Origin: CAZNPL01 sp964574815 | Lineage (GTDB): Bacteria; Planctomycetota; Phycisphaerae; UBA1845 | NCBI GenBank assembly: GCA_964574815.1 | Contig: CAZNPL010000058.1 | Coordinates: 1-23,134, forward strand | Length of the DNA stretch: 23,134 nt | Reading direction: 5' to 3' | Shown here: piece after piece, positions 22,227 to 23,134 of the stretch | How the letters are laid out: every line of letters begins with the position of its first letter | Position numbering within the stretch: position 1 is the stretch's first letter | Program-made: the position numbers and the translations under genes | The notes under the pieces: model-generated | Seen by the model: only the letters and a program-made list of their open reading frames with translations | What the model was told of the DNA's origin: nothing | The model's database searches: none

Positions 22227-23134
22227 GAACGAACCGCCACTGCCTTGCAGCGGACATCGCTCCACCCTTTCGGGCGGACTTCTACTTGCGGCACACTCCC
22301 ACACTACGGCCTTTGAATCACCTGGCTGACCATCCGCAGACAAGCTACGGAACCAGGCACCGGGTACCACCCCGGCAGCCGCAGTGCTTCCCGGATTAGT
22401 GATGATCGTCATCCAATCGGTCACGTCGCTAGAGGGTGTTACCCCTCGGGTCATCGCCGTATGTCCCAGGCTCCCGCCCGGGCATAGTTTCCATGAGCAG
22501 TCGGCCAAGTGGCCGTGCTGCCTCACGATTTCAGCGGGTCGAAACGAGAAGCGCCCGCTTACCCATCGACGATGATCTTTCGCGGTTCGGCACCGTCTCC
22601 GATTGAACTTACTGGCAAGCCCTTGCGGGCCTCTCATGGTTGAGCTTTTCACCGTCCGCCGTTACAGGCATCTGCATATTCGTGTAGCAACCGTTAGCCA
22701 AAGAACGTTCCATGGCTAACCAACTTAAATGCTACAGAAAAACAGAGCTTGTTCTGAGCGGATCGCCGAACCTGGTCACCGGTCCGGTCGCGCGTGTCGC
22801 CACGTCGCGAGCTCCCCACGCCAGCCGAGGTTGAACGAGCCTACGAGCCTTTCACCCGAACAGGTCCGCGCGTACGCGGACTTAAGCCCGAACCCCCTGG
22901 AGGGATTTGCACCACCTTCGATCATCACGGCCCCACCGCCGCGGTTGTTACGCTGCACCGGCAGGGTCTGTCTCCGTCGCCCCGATTCCAAAGAACAACA
23001 GGAAGTAAACTATCGGATAGAACGCCGGGATTGTCCCCATTTGGTGAACGGGGGTTTAGTCCGACGAGCCTCCGTCGAGCCGGACAAGCCGTAGGATAAG
23101 ATGCCAACGAGTTATTCCGAGTGAATCGGAGTAC
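22227..23134 (-). ncRNA. Candidate large structured RNA (unidentified, group II intron-like in style)
   Basis: About 900 nt with no convincing gene but many stems. Positions on the plus strand: 22237-22253, 22263-22276 (GAAA loop on the minus strand), 22497-22521, 22533-22559, 22617-22632 (GCAA loop on the minus strand), 22683-22736 (a compound stem of 7 and 8 bp), 22864-22881 (7 bp, CGTA loop). Several stems contain a G-T pair that is a legal G-U only if the minus strand is transcribed, and both GNRA tetraloops appear only on that strand. A minus-strand GGTGCAAATCC recalls the GGTGnAAnTCC segment of group II intron domain I, but I found no GTGYG start, domain V or reverse transcriptase. It probably continues past the window end. 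Confidence 0.4.
22683..22736. repeat. Compound stem-loop
   Basis: TGTAGCA / TGCTACA (7 bp) encloses GTTAGCCA / TGGCTAAC (8 bp) with a 12-nt loop. It is the strongest element of the structured region. Confidence 0.75.

Noticed and set aside
22840..22960. Cobalamin-type riboswitch suggested by GGTGCAAATCC on the minus strand
   Set aside because: No B12 box (GCCACTG) follows at the expected distance and no transport or B12 gene lies downstream.
22729..23094. 121-codon plus-strand frame near the window end
   Set aside because: Arg/Pro/Ser-rich, no SD, and it crosses perfect stems of the structured region.

Overview
The window looks like an accessory, mobile-element-rich part of a GC-rich Planctomycetota chromosome, possibly Phycisphaerae-like. 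The evidence is two large secreted proteins ending in an IPTVSEWG-type (IPTL-CTERM) sorting tail, a lipoprotein with MopE-like DGVDNDCDGQIDEG repeats, a consensus -24/-12 sigma-54 promoter, and several small families I associate with planctomycetes. No taxonomic marker gene is present, so this is inference.

Layout. Bases 1-250 hold the 3' end of a tRNA-like gene (T-loop plus acceptor strand) next to five 10-bp phased repeats, which suggests a used attachment site. From 250 to 4830 lies a graveyard: a 5'-truncated ABC-2 permease, broken pieces of a phage-like structural cassette on both strands, an intact lipoprotein gene, a PIN toxin with its partner, a REP-like palindrome and a MITE-like element that cuts off a small HU-like gene. 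From 4830 to 7430 there is a decayed ECF-transporter locus (intact S-component, cupin, remnant of the ATPase), then truncated IS200 and IS66 elements.

From 7576 to 15060 the content is plasmid- or ICE-like. There is an AbiEi/AbiEii toxin-antitoxin pair whose toxin carries an extra WYL-like domain and Zn-finger, a divergent winged-helix replication-initiator-like gene, a C-rich and hairpin-rich intergenic stretch that could be an origin, and an operon of five small accessory genes ending with a DNA methyltransferase. Each gene of this operon is preceded by an RNA hairpin ending 19-24 nt before its start codon.

From 15280 to 20900 are two large cell-surface proteins (Cys-rich repeats plus a C-type lectin domain; dockerin-like plus thrombospondin-3-like repeats), both with the same C-terminal sorting signal. 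The first has a good sigma-54 promoter but no visible signal peptide. From 20911 to the end, a conserved planctomycete-type gene lies convergent to them. It is followed by hairpin-rich DNA and by about 900 nt without convincing ORFs, whose stems, GNRA tetraloops and wobble pairs point to a large structured RNA read from the minus strand.

Best candidates for something new: the hairpin-headed gene cassettes, the minus-strand structured RNA, the three-domain AbiEii toxin and the 21-bp palindromic tandem array beside the phage-like genes.
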